Origin: Paranoxybacillus sp035645275
Lineage (GTDB): Bacteria > Bacillota > Bacilli > Bacillales > Anoxybacillaceae
Assembly: GCA_035645275.1 (NCBI GenBank)
Contig: DASQMX010000031.1
Coordinates: 62,001-126,000 of the forward strand
Direction: 5' to 3'
Length of the DNA: 64,000 bases
Shown here: piece by piece, positions 36,307 to 45,080 of the stretch
Position numbering within the stretch: the first letter of the stretch is position 1
Layout of the letters: every line of letters begins with the position of its first letter
Notes under the pieces: generated by a model
What the model was told of the DNA's origin: nothing
Seen by the model: only the letters and a program-made list of their open reading frames with translations
The model's database searches: none
Made by a program: the position numbers and the translations under genes

Positions 36307-36606
36307 TTATACTTGCATTCTCATAACCTCTTGATACGCTTCAATCACTTTATTGCGCGCTTCAAGAGCTAATTGAAGCGAAATACTTGCCTTTTGTGAA
36401 GCAATCATCACTTGATGTAAATCAATGTTTTCACCTTTTGCTAACTTTTCTGTCATGATATCAGACTTAACTTGCTCTGTATTTACTTTGTTGATGGCCT
36501 CTTTCAAAAATTGTGAAAAAGCCTGCTGAGCTTCTGCCGGCTTTACCGATTGGGAAGCTGGCTGAACAGCCGTTGAAAACAAATTTCCTTTAACGCTATC
36601 AATCAT
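36307..36606 (-). CDS. fliE: MS-ring/rod junction protein FliE
   Basis: First exported protein, joins MS-ring to rod. The 99 residues show AQQAFSQFLKEAINKVN and the conserved C-terminal HQVMIASQKASISLQLALEARNKVIEAYQEVMRMQV region. Length and place between flgC and fliF are canonical. Confidence 0.97.
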   Translation of the reverse strand: MIDSVKGNLFSTAVQPASQSVKPAEAQQAFSQFLKEAINKVNTEQVKSDIMTEKLAKGENIDLHQVMIASQKASISLQLALEARNKVIEAYQEVMRMQV

Positions 36607-36620
36607 TGTTCACACCTCTT

Positions 36621-37076
36621 TTATTTTCCAATTTCTAATGCTTTCATTAACATTCCTTTTGTTGCATTAAAAACGGTTACGTTCGCCTCATATGATCTCG
36701 TTGCGCTGATTAAATCAACCATTTCTTTTAAAGGATCAACGTTCGGCAGTTGTACATATCCTTCGTTGTTCGCATCTGGATGGGTTGGATCGTATACAAG
36801 TTTAAAAGGTGTTTGATCCTCAACAATTTTTGTTACTTTTACACCATTTCCAATCGAAGCTGTCCGTTTATTTATCGCTGCATTTAAAAAAGTAGAAAAT
36901 CCTCCTTCATTCGGTTCCGTTACAACCATTTTACGACGATAAGGCTGCCACTGTCCGTCAACCATTTTTGCCCGTGTTGTATCAACATTGGCCATATTCG
37001 AGGAGATGACATCCATTCGCAACCGCTGTGCTGTAAGTGCAGAGGCAGTTGTATTAAGGCTTTGAAAAATCGACAT
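36621..37076 (-). CDS. flgC: Flagellar rod protein FlgC
   Basis: Proximal rod subunit. The 151-residue product has the N-terminal signature ALTAQRLRMDVISSNMANVDTT and the C-terminal DLISATRSYEANVTVFNATKGM. It lies 3 nt from flgB. Confidence 0.98.
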   Translation of the reverse strand: MSIFQSLNTTASALTAQRLRMDVISSNMANVDTTRAKMVDGQWQPYRRKMVVTEPNEGGFSTFLNAAINKRTASIGNGVKVTKIVEDQTPFKLVYDPTHPDANNEGYVQLPNVDPLKEMVDLISATRSYEANVTVFNATKGMLMKALEIGK

Positions 37077-37079
37077 TTA

Positions 37080-37472
37080 TTACTTTCCTCCTCTTATTAC
37101 GTTCTTCAATGAGTTAAATTTGCCATTTAATCGTTCAACAAGAGCGTTGTAATAAATTTGGTTCGCAGCTAAATTCGACATTTCTTTATCAATATCGACA
37201 CTATTTCCATTATGATTGTATAATACATCATTTCTCATTGTCACCAAAAAATTACTAGGCGTTTTCTTTTTAAATTCAAAATGTTTCGGATGAGTGCGGT
37301 ATGCTTCTAATGATTGCAACGCATTGCTTAGTTCTGTCTTAAAGTGAACTTCCTTTGCTTTATAATTCGGCGTATCCACATTAGCAATATTGTGTGAAAT
37401 CACTTTTTGTTTCAGCGAAGAATAATCAAGACCTTGCTCGAGAACATGAAATGTATGCGAAAACAGTTTCAA
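37080..37472 (-). CDS. flgB: Flagellar rod protein FlgB
   Basis: Proximal rod subunit and first gene of the fla/che operon. The LDYSSLKQKVISHNIANVDTPNY region is the rod-protein signature. The start is taken as TTG at 37472, about 7 nt after AGAGGGG, giving 130 aa beginning MKLFSHT as in B. subtilis. An ATG at 37505 is in frame but lies upstream of that ribosome site. Confidence 0.95.
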   Translation of the reverse strand: MKLFSHTFHVLEQGLDYSSLKQKVISHNIANVDTPNYKAKEVHFKTELSNALQSLEAYRTHPKHFEFKKKTPSNFLVTMRNDVLYNHNGNSVDIDKEMSNLAANQIYYNALVERLNGKFNSLKNVIRGGK

Positions 37473-37686
37473 AGAAAATCCCCTCTTTAAAGTATATTTC
37501 AACAAATTAATACTTTTTTTTACAAAAAACGATAAAATATGTATCCGAATCTTATTTTAAAAAATTATGCAATTTATGTATACAGGGAAGATAGTACTAT
37601 TTTTTCATTCATATATTTCCATTTTTTCTTATAAATGCTCCTTATGTTTGCTTTTTCTTGTTTAACAATAGTAATATGGCATCAAA
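37473..37686 (-). promoter_or_regulatory. AT-rich leader and promoter region of the fla/che operon
   Basis: This 214-bp region between the codY terminator and flgB must hold the operon promoter, but I see no convincing sigma-A or sigma-D match. A palindrome-like AATTTTTTAAAATAA (about 37552–37567) loosely resembles a CodY box with about four mismatches. Confidence 0.35.
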
Positions 37687-37767
37687 AAAAGAGGCTTACT
37701 CAAACAAAAGGCCGGCCCTCCATTGCCACCTTTGGAGGAGTCCGACCTTTGTGAGTCAGCCTCTTTT
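37687..37767 (-). terminator. codY terminator; nested inverted repeat copy E
   Basis: The outer arms AAAAGAGGCTGACTC and its complement pair over about 15 bp with one mismatch. The inner GGTCGGACTCCTCC/GGAGGGCCGGCC arms also pair. On the minus strand it ends CCTCTTTTTTTT. It starts 4 nt past the codY stop and should insulate the flagellar operon. Confidence 0.8.
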
Positions 37768-37770
37768 CTT

Positions 37771-38550
37771 TTAGTTTGATTTTAATTTTTCTAATTCAGT
37801 TAAAAATTTATCATTTAATACTTTAATATATGTTCCTTTCATACCTAGAGAACGCGATTCAATCACACCAGCGCTTTCAAGCTTGCGAAGCGCATTCACA
37901 ATCACAGAGCGTGTAATGCCGACACGGTCAGCAATTTTACTTGCAACTAATAAACCTTCTGTTCCATTTAATTCTTCAAAAATATGCTCAATTGCTTCAA
38001 GTTCGCTATAAGATAAAGAGCTGATAGCCATTTGCACAACCGCTTTGCTTCTTGCCTCTTCCTCGATTTCTTCTGCTTTCTCGCGAAGAATCTCCATACC
38101 TACGACAGTTGCTCCGTACTCTGCAAGAATTAAATCGTCATCGTTAAATTCAGCATCTAATCTTGATAAAATTAATGTGCCAAGGCGTTCACCGCCGCCA
38201 TTAATTGGTACAATAGTTGTTAATCCTGTTTTAAATAAATCACGATTTTCTACAGGGAACGCTGTATATTCACTGTTAATATCTAAGTTTGGTGATGTTT
38301 CTGTAATATTAAATAATTTTTTTGTATACTCTTCAGGAAATTGGCGATCCTCAAGCATTTTTTTCATTCGCTCGTTTTCGATCGATTGCTTGATGGCAAA
38401 CCCAAGCAATTTACCACGACGGCTAACAACAAATACGTTCGCCTCGATGACTTCACAAAGCGTTTCAGCCATTTCTTTAAAGTTTACTGGTTTTCCTGCC
38501 GCTTTTTGCAGCATAGCATTAATCCTTCTCGTTTTTTGTAATAAATTCAT
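37771..38550 (-). CDS. codY: GTP- and branched-chain-amino-acid-sensing repressor CodY
   Basis: Global regulator of nutrient-limited genes. The 259 residues equal B. subtilis length. An N-terminal GAF domain (INSEYTAFPVENRDLF) binds isoleucine/valine, and the C-terminal winged helix carries LLVASKIADRVGITRSVIVNALRKLESAGVIESRS. The start at 38550 has AGGAGG 9 nt upstream; the ATG at 38559 directly touches that site and is rejected. Confidence 0.98.
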   Translation of the reverse strand: MNLLQKTRRINAMLQKAAGKPVNFKEMAETLCEVIEANVFVVSRRGKLLGFAIKQSIENERMKKMLEDRQFPEEYTKKLFNITETSPNLDINSEYTAFPVENRDLFKTGLTTIVPINGGGERLGTLILSRLDAEFNDDDLILAEYGATVVGMEILREKAEEIEEEARSKAVVQMAISSLSYSELEAIEHIFEELNGTEGLLVASKIADRVGITRSVIVNALRKLESAGVIESRSLGMKGTYIKVLNDKFLTELEKLKSN

Positions 38551-38575
38551 GTTTTCCATCCTCCTATTCTCATTA

Positions 38576-39973
38576 CTATAAAATAAATTGGCTTAAATCT
38601 TTGTTTTTTACGATATTACCTAATTTTTGTTCAACGTATTGCGGAGTAATCACTACCTTTTGAAGCGTAATTTCTGGCGCTTCAAACGATAAATCCTCTA
38701 GCAATTTTTCCATAATCGTATGAAGACGTCTAGCTCCGATATTATCAGTATTTTGATTTACTTCAAAGGCAACTTCTGCAATCTTACGAATAGCATCGTC
38801 TGAAAATTCAAGTTGTATACCTTCTGTTGCCAATAAAGCTGTATATTGCTTAATAAGCGCATTATTCGGCTCGACTAATATTCTTACGAAATCATCGACC
38901 GTAAGTTTCGATAATTCTACACGAATCGGAAAACGTCCTTGCAATTCCGGGATTAAATCTGAAGGTTTTGCCATATGAAAGGCACCAGCAGCAATAAATA
39001 AAATATAATCTGTTCTTACAGGACCGTATTTGGTCATCACGGTCGAACCTTCAACAATTGGCAAAATATCGCGCTGCACGCCTTCACGCGAAACATCGGC
39101 CGAAGAAGCGCTTTGTCCTTTTCTAGCAATTTTATCAATCTCATCAATAAAGATGATTCCTGATTGTTCGGCAAGTTGAACTGCTTCTTGCGCTACTTCA
39201 TCCATATCAATCAGCTTTTGTGCTTCTTCATTCGTTAAAACTTTTCGAGCTTCACTTACTTTCAATTTTCGCTTTTTTCGCTTTTTCGGCATCAAGCTGC
39301 TTAATGCATCTTGCATGTTCATACCCATTTGCTCAATGCCTGTTCCTTGCAAAAAGTCAAACATCATCGCTTGCTGTTCTTCTATTTCAATCGTAACCAA
39401 TTCGTTTTCCAATTCACCATTTGCAAGTTTTACAGCAACTTGTCTTCTTTTCTCTTCAATATATTGATCATCAAAAGAGTTGCTTGTTTCTTGCTGAGTT
39501 GATTGTCCTCCGCCGAATAACAATTCAAACGGATTCTTCATGGTCTGTTTTTGCTTGCCTGGAACTAATAATTCAACGAGCCGTTTATTCGCTTGTTCCT
39601 CAGCACGGTCTCTTACTTCGTTCATTTTTCTTTCTTTCACAAGACGCACAGATGTTTCAACAAGATCGCGCACCATCGATTCGACATCGCGTCCAACATA
39701 ACCGACTTCTGTAAATTTTGTCGCTTCTACTTTTACAAACGGCGCGCCAACAAGCTTCGCAAGCCTTCTGGCAATTTCTGTTTTACCAACCCCTGTCGGC
39801 CCGATCATTAATATATTTTTCGGGACGATTTCATCACGTAACTTTTCATCAAGCAAACTGCGACGGTAACGGTTTCTTAAGGCGATGGCCACCGCCTTTT
39901 TCGCTTCTTTTTGCCCGACAATAAATTGATCGAGCTTTTCCACAATTTGCCGCGGCGTTAAATTTTCTTTCAT
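38576..39973 (-). CDS. hslU: ATP-dependent protease ATPase subunit HslU (ClpY)
   Basis: AAA+ unfoldase of the HslUV protease. The 465 residues include Walker A MIGPTGVGKTEIARRLAKL, pore motif GYVGRD, Walker B IIFIDEIDKIA, sensor LQGRFPIRVEL and the C-terminal GARRLHTIMEKLLED. The C-terminal tail ends SQFIL, which docks into HslV. An inserted I-domain lies at about 110–240. Confidence 0.97.
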   Translation of the reverse strand: MKENLTPRQIVEKLDQFIVGQKEAKKAVAIALRNRYRRSLLDEKLRDEIVPKNILMIGPTGVGKTEIARRLAKLVGAPFVKVEATKFTEVGYVGRDVESMVRDLVETSVRLVKERKMNEVRDRAEEQANKRLVELLVPGKQKQTMKNPFELLFGGGQSTQQETSNSFDDQYIEEKRRQVAVKLANGELENELVTIEIEEQQAMMFDFLQGTGIEQMGMNMQDALSSLMPKKRKKRKLKVSEARKVLTNEEAQKLIDMDEVAQEAVQLAEQSGIIFIDEIDKIARKGQSASSADVSREGVQRDILPIVEGSTVMTKYGPVRTDYILFIAAGAFHMAKPSDLIPELQGRFPIRVELSKLTVDDFVRILVEPNNALIKQYTALLATEGIQLEFSDDAIRKIAEVAFEVNQNTDNIGARRLHTIMEKLLEDLSFEAPEITLQKVVITPQYVEQKLGNIVKNKDLSQFIL

Positions 39974-39993
39974 TTGACTCTCCCTCCTCTCTA

Positions 39994-40536
39994 TTACAGT
40001 TCTTCTATTATAATATTGTCATTTGTATATACACATATATTCGCTGCAATTTCTAAGGACGCCTTAGCGATTTCTTTGGCTGTCAAATGTTCTCCAGCAT
40101 ATTGCTTTAATGCCCGCCCAGCTGCTAGAGCATAGTTGCCTCCTGAACCAATCGCTAAAATTCCATCATCTGGTTCGATGACTTCCCCAGTACCAGAAAT
40201 TAAAAGCAAGTGATTTTCATTCATTACAATCAACATTGCTTCTAATCGGCGTAATATTTTATCACTGCGCCATTCCTTCGCTAATTCAACAGCCGCGCGT
40301 TGTAAGTTACCATTAAATTCTTCGAGCTTCCCTTCAAACATTTCAAACAGTGTAAATGCATCCGCAACGGATCCGGCAAATCCGGCAAGCACTTTACCTT
40401 GAAATAATTTACGAACTTTTTTCGCTGTGTGTTTCATCACAACGGAATTTCCAAACGTTACTTGGCCGTCTCCAGCCATCGCGCATTTCCCGTTATGTTG
40501 AATCGCAAAGATGGTCGTTGCGTGAAATTTTTCCAC
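39994..40536 (-). CDS. hslV: ATP-dependent protease peptidase subunit HslV (ClpQ)
   Basis: Proteasome-like peptidase. The 180 residues read EKFHATTIFAIQHNGKCAMAGDGQVTFG at the start in two blocks. The start is fixed at GTG 40536 because an in-frame TAA lies two codons upstream; AGGAGG is 10 nt away. As recalled, the B. subtilis enzyme begins Met-Ser-Ser and uses its N-terminal serine; here that position is Glu-Lys, so the nucleophile may be the conserved Thr of HATT. Confidence 0.95.
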   Translation of the reverse strand: MEKFHATTIFAIQHNGKCAMAGDGQVTFGNSVVMKHTAKKVRKLFQGKVLAGFAGSVADAFTLFEMFEGKLEEFNGNLQRAAVELAKEWRSDKILRRLEAMLIVMNENHLLLISGTGEVIEPDDGILAIGSGGNYALAAGRALKQYAGEHLTAKEIAKASLEIAANICVYTNDNIIIEEL

Positions 40537-40569
40537 TTTTTATGAACCTCCTTACAATCGGCGGCTTTT

Positions 40570-41472
40570 TTATGCCCGCGGATGTGTATGTAAATAAATA
40601 TTGCGCAAACGATTTTTCGTTACATGAGTATAAACTTGCGTCGATGAAAGATGGGCATGCCCTAACAGCTCTTGAACCGTACGCATATCAGCACCTTCGT
40701 TGAGAAGATGAGTCGCAAATGTGTGTCTAAGAACATGCGGACTAATTTTCTGGGTAATCGCAGCTTTTTCTACCATTTCATTTAAAATGTTGCGCACGCC
40801 ACGGGGAGTTAGTGGATTCCCCCGAAAATTTAAAAATAAATATTTATGACTTGTTTTTGCTTTTTGCAATAGCTGTTCTCTTCCATCATGAATATACCGT
40901 TTGAGAGCCTCTTTTGCATAACTGCCGAACGGTACATAGCGCTGTTTCTTTCCTTTTCCATGGATGAGAATGGTTGAAACAGAAAAATCGATATCCGTAA
41001 GTTGAATTTGGCAACATTCACTTACGCGTATTCCGGTTGCATATAAAAGCTCAATCAACGCCTGATTCCGTTGACCGATGGCTGTATTTAAATCATTGAC
41101 ATGAAATAAACTTTCTAATTCCTCAGAATATAAAAAGTTTGGAATTTTTTGCTCTTTTTTCGGCAAAGAAGCGAGCGAAAACGGATTTTCCCCGACTTTT
41201 TTTTCACGCAACAAAAATTTATAAAAACTTCGCAAGCTGGAAATTTTTCTTGCAACTGAACGGCTTGCCTGATGCTTCTTATGTAAATCCGTTAAAAATA
41301 ATCGCACATCAGCATAAGTTACTTCACTAAAGTCAGCGATGGCTTCCCGTTTCATAAATTCAATAAATTCTTCGATGTCACGCTTGTAACACACAATAGT
41401 ATATTCTGAATAATTTTTTTCAATTTGTAAATATTCAATAAACAAATTTAACGTAATTTTCACATTTTCCAT
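40570..41472 (-). CDS. xerC: Tyrosine recombinase XerC (CodV)
   Basis: Resolves chromosome dimers at dif with its XerD partner. The 300-residue product has an N-terminal SAM-like domain (LFIEYLQIEKNYSEYTIVCY) and a catalytic domain with Arg in YATGIRVSE, Lys in GKGKKQR, H-x-x-R in SPHVLRHTFATHLL, His in LGHAHLSSTQVYTHV and the nucleophile Tyr in that last motif. The start at 41472 has GAGGTG 6 nt upstream. Confidence 0.96.
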   Translation of the reverse strand: MENVKITLNLFIEYLQIEKNYSEYTIVCYKRDIEEFIEFMKREAIADFSEVTYADVRLFLTDLHKKHQASRSVARKISSLRSFYKFLLREKKVGENPFSLASLPKKEQKIPNFLYSEELESLFHVNDLNTAIGQRNQALIELLYATGIRVSECCQIQLTDIDFSVSTILIHGKGKKQRYVPFGSYAKEALKRYIHDGREQLLQKAKTSHKYLFLNFRGNPLTPRGVRNILNEMVEKAAITQKISPHVLRHTFATHLLNEGADMRTVQELLGHAHLSSTQVYTHVTKNRLRNIYLHTHPRA

Positions 41473-41485
41473 ACGCAACACCTCA

Positions 41486-41524
41486 CAAGGGCTACTAAAT
41501 AGTAACATAATTTAGTAGCCCTTG
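41486..41524. repeat. Perfect 15-bp inverted repeat between trmFO and xerC
   Basis: CAAGGGCTACTAAAT and its exact reverse complement are separated by 9 nt (AGTAACATA). Neither strand has a U-run directly after the stem, and the xerC Shine-Dalgarno begins 3 nt beyond it on the minus strand. Confidence 0.8.
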
Positions 41525-41537
41525 CAATGAATTTTTG

Positions 41538-42842
41538 TTATTTTTTTATAAAATTCTGAATTGTTTCTAAAGCTCTTTGAGCATATCGTTCATTCTTTTT
41601 CTTTTTGTCCTTGATTTTTTCATCAAGCGGAGCAAACAGTCCAAAATTTGCGTTCATCGGTTGAAAATGTTTTGGATTCGCCGACGTAATATAGTGTGCC
41701 ATACTGCCGATGGCTGTTTCTGGCGGAAAGACAACTAATTCCTTACCAAGAACGAGATTAGCCGCATTGATTCCTGCTACTAGACCCGAAGCCGCTGACT
41801 CAACATACCCTTCCACACCAGTCATTTGTCCGGCGAAAAATAAATCTTCGCGATCTTTATATTGGTATGTTGGCTTGAGCAGCTTCGGTGAGTTGATAAA
41901 TGTATTTCGATGCATGACACCATATCGGACAATTTCGGCATTCTCAAGTCCAGGAATAAGGCGAATGACTTCTTTTTGCGCTCCCCATTTTAAATGCGTT
42001 TGGAAGCCAACGATGTTATACAGCGTACCTGCCGCGTCATCTTGGCGGAGCTGTACAACCGCAAATGGACGTTTTCCTGTTCGCGGATCCTCTAAGCCAA
42101 CCGGTTTCATCGGACCAAATAATAACGTTTTTTTACCGCGCTGAGCCATCACTTCAATCGGCATGCAACCTTCAAAATAAATTTCTTTTTCAAATTCCTT
42201 TAATGGAACCGTTTCCGCGGAAATTAATGCTTCATAAAAGCGATCGAACTCTTCTTCCGTCATCGGACAGTTAATATAGGCTGCCTCCCCTTTATCATAG
42301 CGAGATTTAAAATATACTTTGTCCATATCAATGCTGTCTTTCTCGACAATCGGAGCCGCTGCATCATAAAAGTATAAATATTCTTCGCCAGTCAGCTCTT
42401 TTAATTTATCAGATAAAGCTTTTGATGTTAAAGGCCCTGTCGCAATGACTGTCGGACCTTCTGGTATGTCGGTTACCTCTTCATTAATGACCGTCACATT
42501 CGGATGGTTTTTAACTAAATCTGTCACTTTTGCAGCAAATTCATGACGGTCTACAGCAAGCGCTCCTCCTGCAGGAACGGAACATTCATCCGCAGCTTTA
42601 ATAATAACAGAATTCAATCTGCGCATTTCCTCTTTTAAAACGCCGACTGCATTTGTTAGCGAATTAGCCCGTAACGAATTACTGCAAACAAGTTCCGCAA
42701 ACTTATCCGTATGATGAGCTGGTGTTTGCTTAACCGGACGCATTTCATATAGACGCACTTGCACGCCGCGGTTCGCCAGCTGCCATGCGGCCTCGCTACC
42801 TGCGAGCCCCGCACCGATTACGTTGACAATTGGTTGAGTCAT
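41538..42842 (-). CDS. trmFO: Folate-dependent tRNA m5U54 methyltransferase TrmFO
   Basis: Methylates U54 in the tRNA T-loop using methylene-THF and FAD. The 434 residues contain the FAD motif VIGAGLAGSEAAWQLANRG, CSNSLRANSLTNAVGVLKEEM and C-terminal FAGQMTGVEGYVESAASGLVAG. The start at 42842 follows AGGAGG by 9 nt; a reading to 42872 would cross that site. Confidence 0.97.
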   Translation of the reverse strand: MTQPIVNVIGAGLAGSEAAWQLANRGVQVRLYEMRPVKQTPAHHTDKFAELVCSNSLRANSLTNAVGVLKEEMRRLNSVIIKAADECSVPAGGALAVDRHEFAAKVTDLVKNHPNVTVINEEVTDIPEGPTVIATGPLTSKALSDKLKELTGEEYLYFYDAAAPIVEKDSIDMDKVYFKSRYDKGEAAYINCPMTEEEFDRFYEALISAETVPLKEFEKEIYFEGCMPIEVMAQRGKKTLLFGPMKPVGLEDPRTGKRPFAVVQLRQDDAAGTLYNIVGFQTHLKWGAQKEVIRLIPGLENAEIVRYGVMHRNTFINSPKLLKPTYQYKDREDLFFAGQMTGVEGYVESAASGLVAGINAANLVLGKELVVFPPETAIGSMAHYITSANPKHFQPMNANFGLFAPLDEKIKDKKKKNERYAQRALETIQNFIKK

Positions 42843-42874
42843 AATTATATTCCTCCTATTTTCTAACTGCACAT

Positions 42875-42905
42875 AAAAGCGGTGAGGACCGGGGGCCGCT
42901 CACCG
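42875..42905 (-). terminator. Terminator between topA and trmFO
   Basis: The stem CGGTGAG/CTCACCG with a very G/C-rich 12-nt loop begins at the topA stop codon and is followed on the minus strand by CTTTTAT. It is probably partial, since trmFO has no clear promoter of its own. Confidence 0.6.
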
Positions 42906-44981
42906 TTATGCTTGTGGTTCCTCTTTATAATCACATTCCATACACTGTACTTGTACACCCTTTTTTAATTTCTTTTCAACTAACATGCTGCCACATTTCG
43001 GACATGGACGGGCAAGCGGTTTATCCCATGAAACAAAATCGCATTCTGGAAAGCGATCACATCCGAAGAAGACACGTCTTTTCTTGCTGTTTCGTTCGAT
43101 GATGTTACCTTCATGACAGCGCGGACATTTTACGCCAATCTCTTTTACAATTGGCTTTGTATGACGGCATTGTGGAAAATTAGAGCATGCAACAAATTTC
43201 CCGAATTTACCCATTTTATAAACCATTGGACTGCCGCACTGTTCACAGTCAATCCCGGCTGGCTCATCTTTTATTTCTACTTCTTTCATTTCTTTTTCCG
43301 CTATTTCCAGCCGCTTTTCAAATTCACGATAAAAGTCATCAATGACTTTTACCCATTCCACTTTTCCTTCTTCAATCTCATCAAGACTTTTCTCCATTTT
43401 GGCAGTAAACTCAACATCCAATATTTCCGGGAAAAACTCTAAAATTAGTTCTAAAACAATTTCACCTAACTCCGTTGGTACAAAGCGCTTGTTTTCCAAT
43501 ACAACATAATTTCTTTTTTGAATCGTGTCAAGTGTCGGTGCATATGTTGACGGTCTGCCGATTCCAAGCTCTTCTAAAGTTTTTACTAAACGTGCTTCCG
43601 TATAACGAGGAGGTGGCTGTGTAAAGTGTTGCTTAGGGATAATGTCTTTGCTGAAAACATTTTCTCCCTCTATTAAATCCGGCAAGAGGCGATCTTGCTC
43701 ATCATTTTGATCATCTGTTCCTTCTACATATACTTTCATAAAGCCTGGAAACTTGATTTTTGAGCCCGTCGCCCGGAAAAGCACTCCTTCATTCACCAGT
43801 TCGACGCTCATTGTATCAAGAATCGCTGGGGCCATTTGGCTGGCCACAAAACGCTCCCAAATTAGTTTATACAAACGATACTGGTCTCTAGTCAAATATT
43901 CTTTAATGGAGTTTGGCTCTCTTAACGTTGAAGTAGGGCGAATCGCTTCATGAGCATCTTGCGTATTTGCGCTCTTCTTTTCTTTTCTTTTTTCTGGTGA
44001 AACGTATTCTTTACCAAACGTAGCTTCAATGTATGCCATCGCTTCTTGTTGTGCCGTTTCCGATATCCGGGTTGAATCCGTTCTCATATATGTAATTAAA
44101 CCGACCGTTCCTTCGCTTCCAAGGTCAATACCTTCATATAGCTGTTGTGCCAGCATCATCGTTTTCTTTGTCCGGAAATTGAGCTTGCGTGCCGCTTCTT
44201 GTTGCAACGAAGAAGTCGTAAACGGCGGAACCGGGTTTCTTTTTCGTTCTTTTTTTGTTACTGTTTGAACGGTAAAACTGTTCCCTTTGATTCGAGCTAA
44301 AACTTGTTGAACGTCCGCCTCCGTTTTTAATTCAAGCTTTTTTCCGTCAACTCCGTAAAAGGAAGCTTCAAATGCTTCGTTTCCTTTTAGAAATTCCCCT
44401 TGAATCGTCCAATATTCCTCCGGTTTAAATTCCTTAATTTCTTTTTCCCGATCAATAATTAATCTTAAAGCTACCGATTGCACGCGTCCAGCACTTAACC
44501 CTTTTTTGACTTTTTTCCATAGGAGCGGACTAATGTTATAGCCTACCAGCCTGTCAAGTACACGACGAGCTTGTTGGGCATCTACTAAATGCATATTGAT
44601 TGCCCGCGGATGTTTAAACGACTCTTTAATCGCCTCTTTTGTAATTTCATTAAACACGACACGACAATCAGAATGAATATCTAAATCAAGCATATGTGCT
44701 AAATGCCAAGCGATCGCTTCCCCTTCACGGTCAGGGTCGGCAGCGAGAAATACCTTCTTTGCTTTCTTCGCCGCTGTTTTTAAGTCTTTAATGACTGGTC
44801 CTTTGCCGCGAATCGTTATATATTTTGGCTCGTAATGATTATTTATATCAACGCCCATTTGGCTTTTTGGCAAGTCGCGAACATGTCCCATCGATGCTTT
44901 TACCTTATATTTTTTTCCTAAATATCTTTCAATTGTTTTTGCTTTAGCAGGTGATTCTACGATTACTAGATAGTCTGACAT
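42906..44981 (-). CDS. topA: DNA topoisomerase I
   Basis: Relaxes negative supercoils. The 691 residues begin with the Toprim domain (DYLVIVESPAKAKTIERYLG; DPDREGEAIAWHLA). The active-site Tyr is in ITYMRTDSTRIS, and three C-terminal Cys4 zinc ribbons (CEQC..CSNFPQC, CPRC..CDRFPEC, CPKC..CMEC) follow. The start at 44981 has GGGAGG 7 nt upstream; an upstream ATG (45050) lies before the promoter's transcript start and is rejected. Confidence 0.98.
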   Translation of the reverse strand: MSDYLVIVESPAKAKTIERYLGKKYKVKASMGHVRDLPKSQMGVDINNHYEPKYITIRGKGPVIKDLKTAAKKAKKVFLAADPDREGEAIAWHLAHMLDLDIHSDCRVVFNEITKEAIKESFKHPRAINMHLVDAQQARRVLDRLVGYNISPLLWKKVKKGLSAGRVQSVALRLIIDREKEIKEFKPEEYWTIQGEFLKGNEAFEASFYGVDGKKLELKTEADVQQVLARIKGNSFTVQTVTKKERKRNPVPPFTTSSLQQEAARKLNFRTKKTMMLAQQLYEGIDLGSEGTVGLITYMRTDSTRISETAQQEAMAYIEATFGKEYVSPEKRKEKKSANTQDAHEAIRPTSTLREPNSIKEYLTRDQYRLYKLIWERFVASQMAPAILDTMSVELVNEGVLFRATGSKIKFPGFMKVYVEGTDDQNDEQDRLLPDLIEGENVFSKDIIPKQHFTQPPPRYTEARLVKTLEELGIGRPSTYAPTLDTIQKRNYVVLENKRFVPTELGEIVLELILEFFPEILDVEFTAKMEKSLDEIEEGKVEWVKVIDDFYREFEKRLEIAEKEMKEVEIKDEPAGIDCEQCGSPMVYKMGKFGKFVACSNFPQCRHTKPIVKEIGVKCPRCHEGNIIERNSKKRRVFFGCDRFPECDFVSWDKPLARPCPKCGSMLVEKKLKKGVQVQCMECDYKEEPQA

Positions 44982-45020
44982 CAATCTTCCTCCCTTAAGA
45001 GGTAAAATTAAATCTTCATT

Positions 45021-45050
45021 ATTATTAATGATTCTTATCGTATTTGTCAA
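45021..45050 (-). promoter_or_regulatory. Sigma-A promoter of topA
   Basis: TTGACA (45050–45045), a 17-nt spacer and TAATAA(T) (45027–45021) on the minus strand: a consensus -35 and a near-consensus -10. It lies 40 nt before the topA ATG. Confidence 0.8.
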
Positions 45051-45080
45051 ACAAGTTTATGAAAAAATTTTCACGCTTCT

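Noticed and set aside
38045..38581. 178-codon open frame opposite codY
   Set aside because: Shadow frame; codY matches its family over the whole length.
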